Part shown: one piece after another, positions 33,425 through 34,072 of the stretch
Position numbering within the stretch: the stretch's first letter is position 1
Layout of the letters: the number at the start of each line of letters is the position of its first letter
Source: RGIG5952 sp045627605
GTDB taxonomy: Bacteria; Verrucomicrobiota; Kiritimatiellia; RFP12; JAAYLN01
Assembly (NCBI GenBank): GCA_045627605.1
Contig: JAZQOA010000135.1
Span: 1 to 34,072 of the forward strand
Length of the DNA stretch: 34,072 nucleotides
Direction: 5' to 3'
Position numbers and translations under genes: made by a program
Notes under the pieces: generated by a model
What the model saw: only the letters and a program-made list of their open reading frames with translations
The model's database searches: none
What the model was told of the DNA's origin: nothing

Positions 33425-34072
33425 ATGAATTGCAAGACACTTAAATACGGTCTCGTCCTTTTCGGCGCGGCGGCACTTTTCACCGCGTGTGACCTCACGG
33501 GCACGCAGGACAAGAAGCAGACAATCGCCTTCCTGACCAGCAAGGCGACGCACGAGCCTGTCGTGCAGACGGTTTCCGCAACCGGCACGATCGAACCCGA
33601 GGAACTCGTCGACATCGGCGCCCAAGTCTCCGGCAAAATCCTGGCTTTTGGCACGGGACTCGATGGCGAAACGCTGGACTACTGCTCCACCGTCACCAAC
33701 GGCATGCTCCTCGCCAAGATCGACGACGTCACCTACGTCGCGGATCTCAACGTCGCCCGGGCGCAACTGCAGCGGTCCAAGGCGGCCGTAACCGTCGCGA
33801 GCGCCCAGCTCCTGCAGGCCGACGTCAACCGCAACCAGGCCCGGCGCGAATGGGAACGCGCCCAGAAAATCGGCGTCGGCCCCGCGCTTTCGCAGACGAC
33901 CTACGAGAAATACAAGGCCGACTTCGAGACGGCCGAGGCGGCAGTCGCCGTTTCCGCCGCGCAGGTCAAGCAGGCCGAGGCGAGCGTCATCGAGGCCGAG
34001 GCCAGCGTCGAGAAGGCCGAGCGCAACCTAAGCTACTGCGAGATCGTCTCCTCGGTCGACGGCGTCGTGATC
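33425..34072 (+). CDS. Efflux periplasmic adaptor (MacA/HlyD-type membrane-fusion lipoprotein), N-terminal part
   Basis: The frame gives 216 codons and runs off the right edge. It starts with a lipoprotein signal peptide ending in the lipobox FTAC, so Cys22 should be lipid-modified. VSATGTIEPEELVDIGAQVSGKI (about 50-72) is the first half of the lipoyl-like domain of MacA/AcrA-type adaptors, and LLAKIDD follows. A long alpha-helical hairpin runs from about residue 105 to 200 (AQLQRSKAAVTVASAQLL, then QVKQAEASVIEAEASVEKAE), ending in ERNLSYCEIVSSVDGVVI, the second lipoyl half. Adaptors of this type link an inner-membrane ABC or RND pump to an outer-membrane channel; MacA resemblance suggests an ABC pump just outside the window. 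A GGAGG site lies 6 bases before the ATG. Confidence 0.92.
   Translation, partial: MNCKTLKYGLVLFGAAALFTACDLTGTQDKKQTIAFLTSKATHEPVVQTVSATGTIEPEELVDIGAQVSGKILAFGTGLDGETLDYCSTVTNGMLLAKIDDVTYVADLNVARAQLQRSKAAVTVASAQLLQADVNRNQARREWERAQKIGVGPALSQTTYEKYKADFETAEAAVAVSAAQVKQAEASVIEAEASVEKAERNLSYCEIVSSVDGVVI

Overview
The window (about 34 kb, GC-rich, no rRNA or tRNA seen) looks like chromosome from a Gram-negative member of the PVC group, most likely Kiritimatiellota/Lentisphaerota, possibly from a gut metagenome. This is an inference. It rests on a receptor-type Ser/Thr kinase with a formylglycine-enzyme-like (FGE) ectodomain, a GH172/DUF2961 protein, a giant beta-helix/PKD protein, a membrane-anchored prenyltransferase-like toroid, an FAD_oxidored protein, a FadL-type porin and a lipoprotein efflux adaptor. 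No taxonomic marker search was possible.

Left end (1-3800), the main find: a diversity-generating retroelement (DGR). A template repeat (TR, 467-600) and a variable repeat (VR, 1371-1504) lie in the same orientation. In the 98-base core (481-578 against 1385-1482) they differ at 14 positions, and all 14 are adenines in the coding-strand TR. This is the hallmark of adenine-directed mutagenic retrohoming. The VR is the 3' end of a 760-residue protein with a cytoplasmic Ser/Thr kinase, one membrane segment and an FGE/C-type-lectin-fold ectodomain, so the element diversifies the sensor surface of a transmembrane kinase. Between VR and TR is a 201-codon ORF that joins the start of what looks like an HRDC-type DGR accessory protein to the last part of a reverse transcriptase (YMDD box onward). 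The N-terminal catalytic part of the RT is missing, so the cassette seems internally deleted, or the assembly is collapsed there. An AAA-ATPase_like gene runs off the left edge. A composite repeat region (palindrome, hairpin, two short tandem arrays) precedes the kinase gene.

3824-7992: housekeeping genes on the minus strand (S1 ribosomal protein, tyrosyl-tRNA synthetase, rRNA pseudouridine synthase). 7993-12837: a secreted 1614-residue protein made of four beta-helix blocks separated by three PKD-like domains. 13028-17206: an orphan hybrid histidine kinase with GAF, PAS and receiver domains. 17223-19364: a glycoside-hydrolase-like protein. 19490-23050: RNase D, a GH172-type protein and a second transmembrane Ser/Thr kinase. 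23129-26647: a FadL-family porin and a GT-C-like polytopic membrane protein. 26644-30798 (minus strand): a parvulin, an anchored prenyltransferase-like toroid and an FAD-dependent oxidoreductase. 30924-34072: a 794-residue orphan protein and the start of a MacA/HlyD-type efflux adaptor.

Promoters of the form TTGnnn-N17/18-TAnnnT recur before many of these genes. In at least four cases the -10 box lies only 7-11 bases from the ATG and no Shine-Dalgarno is seen, which suggests leaderless mRNAs. Apart from the DGR, most of the window reads as ordinary single-gene or short-operon chromosome.
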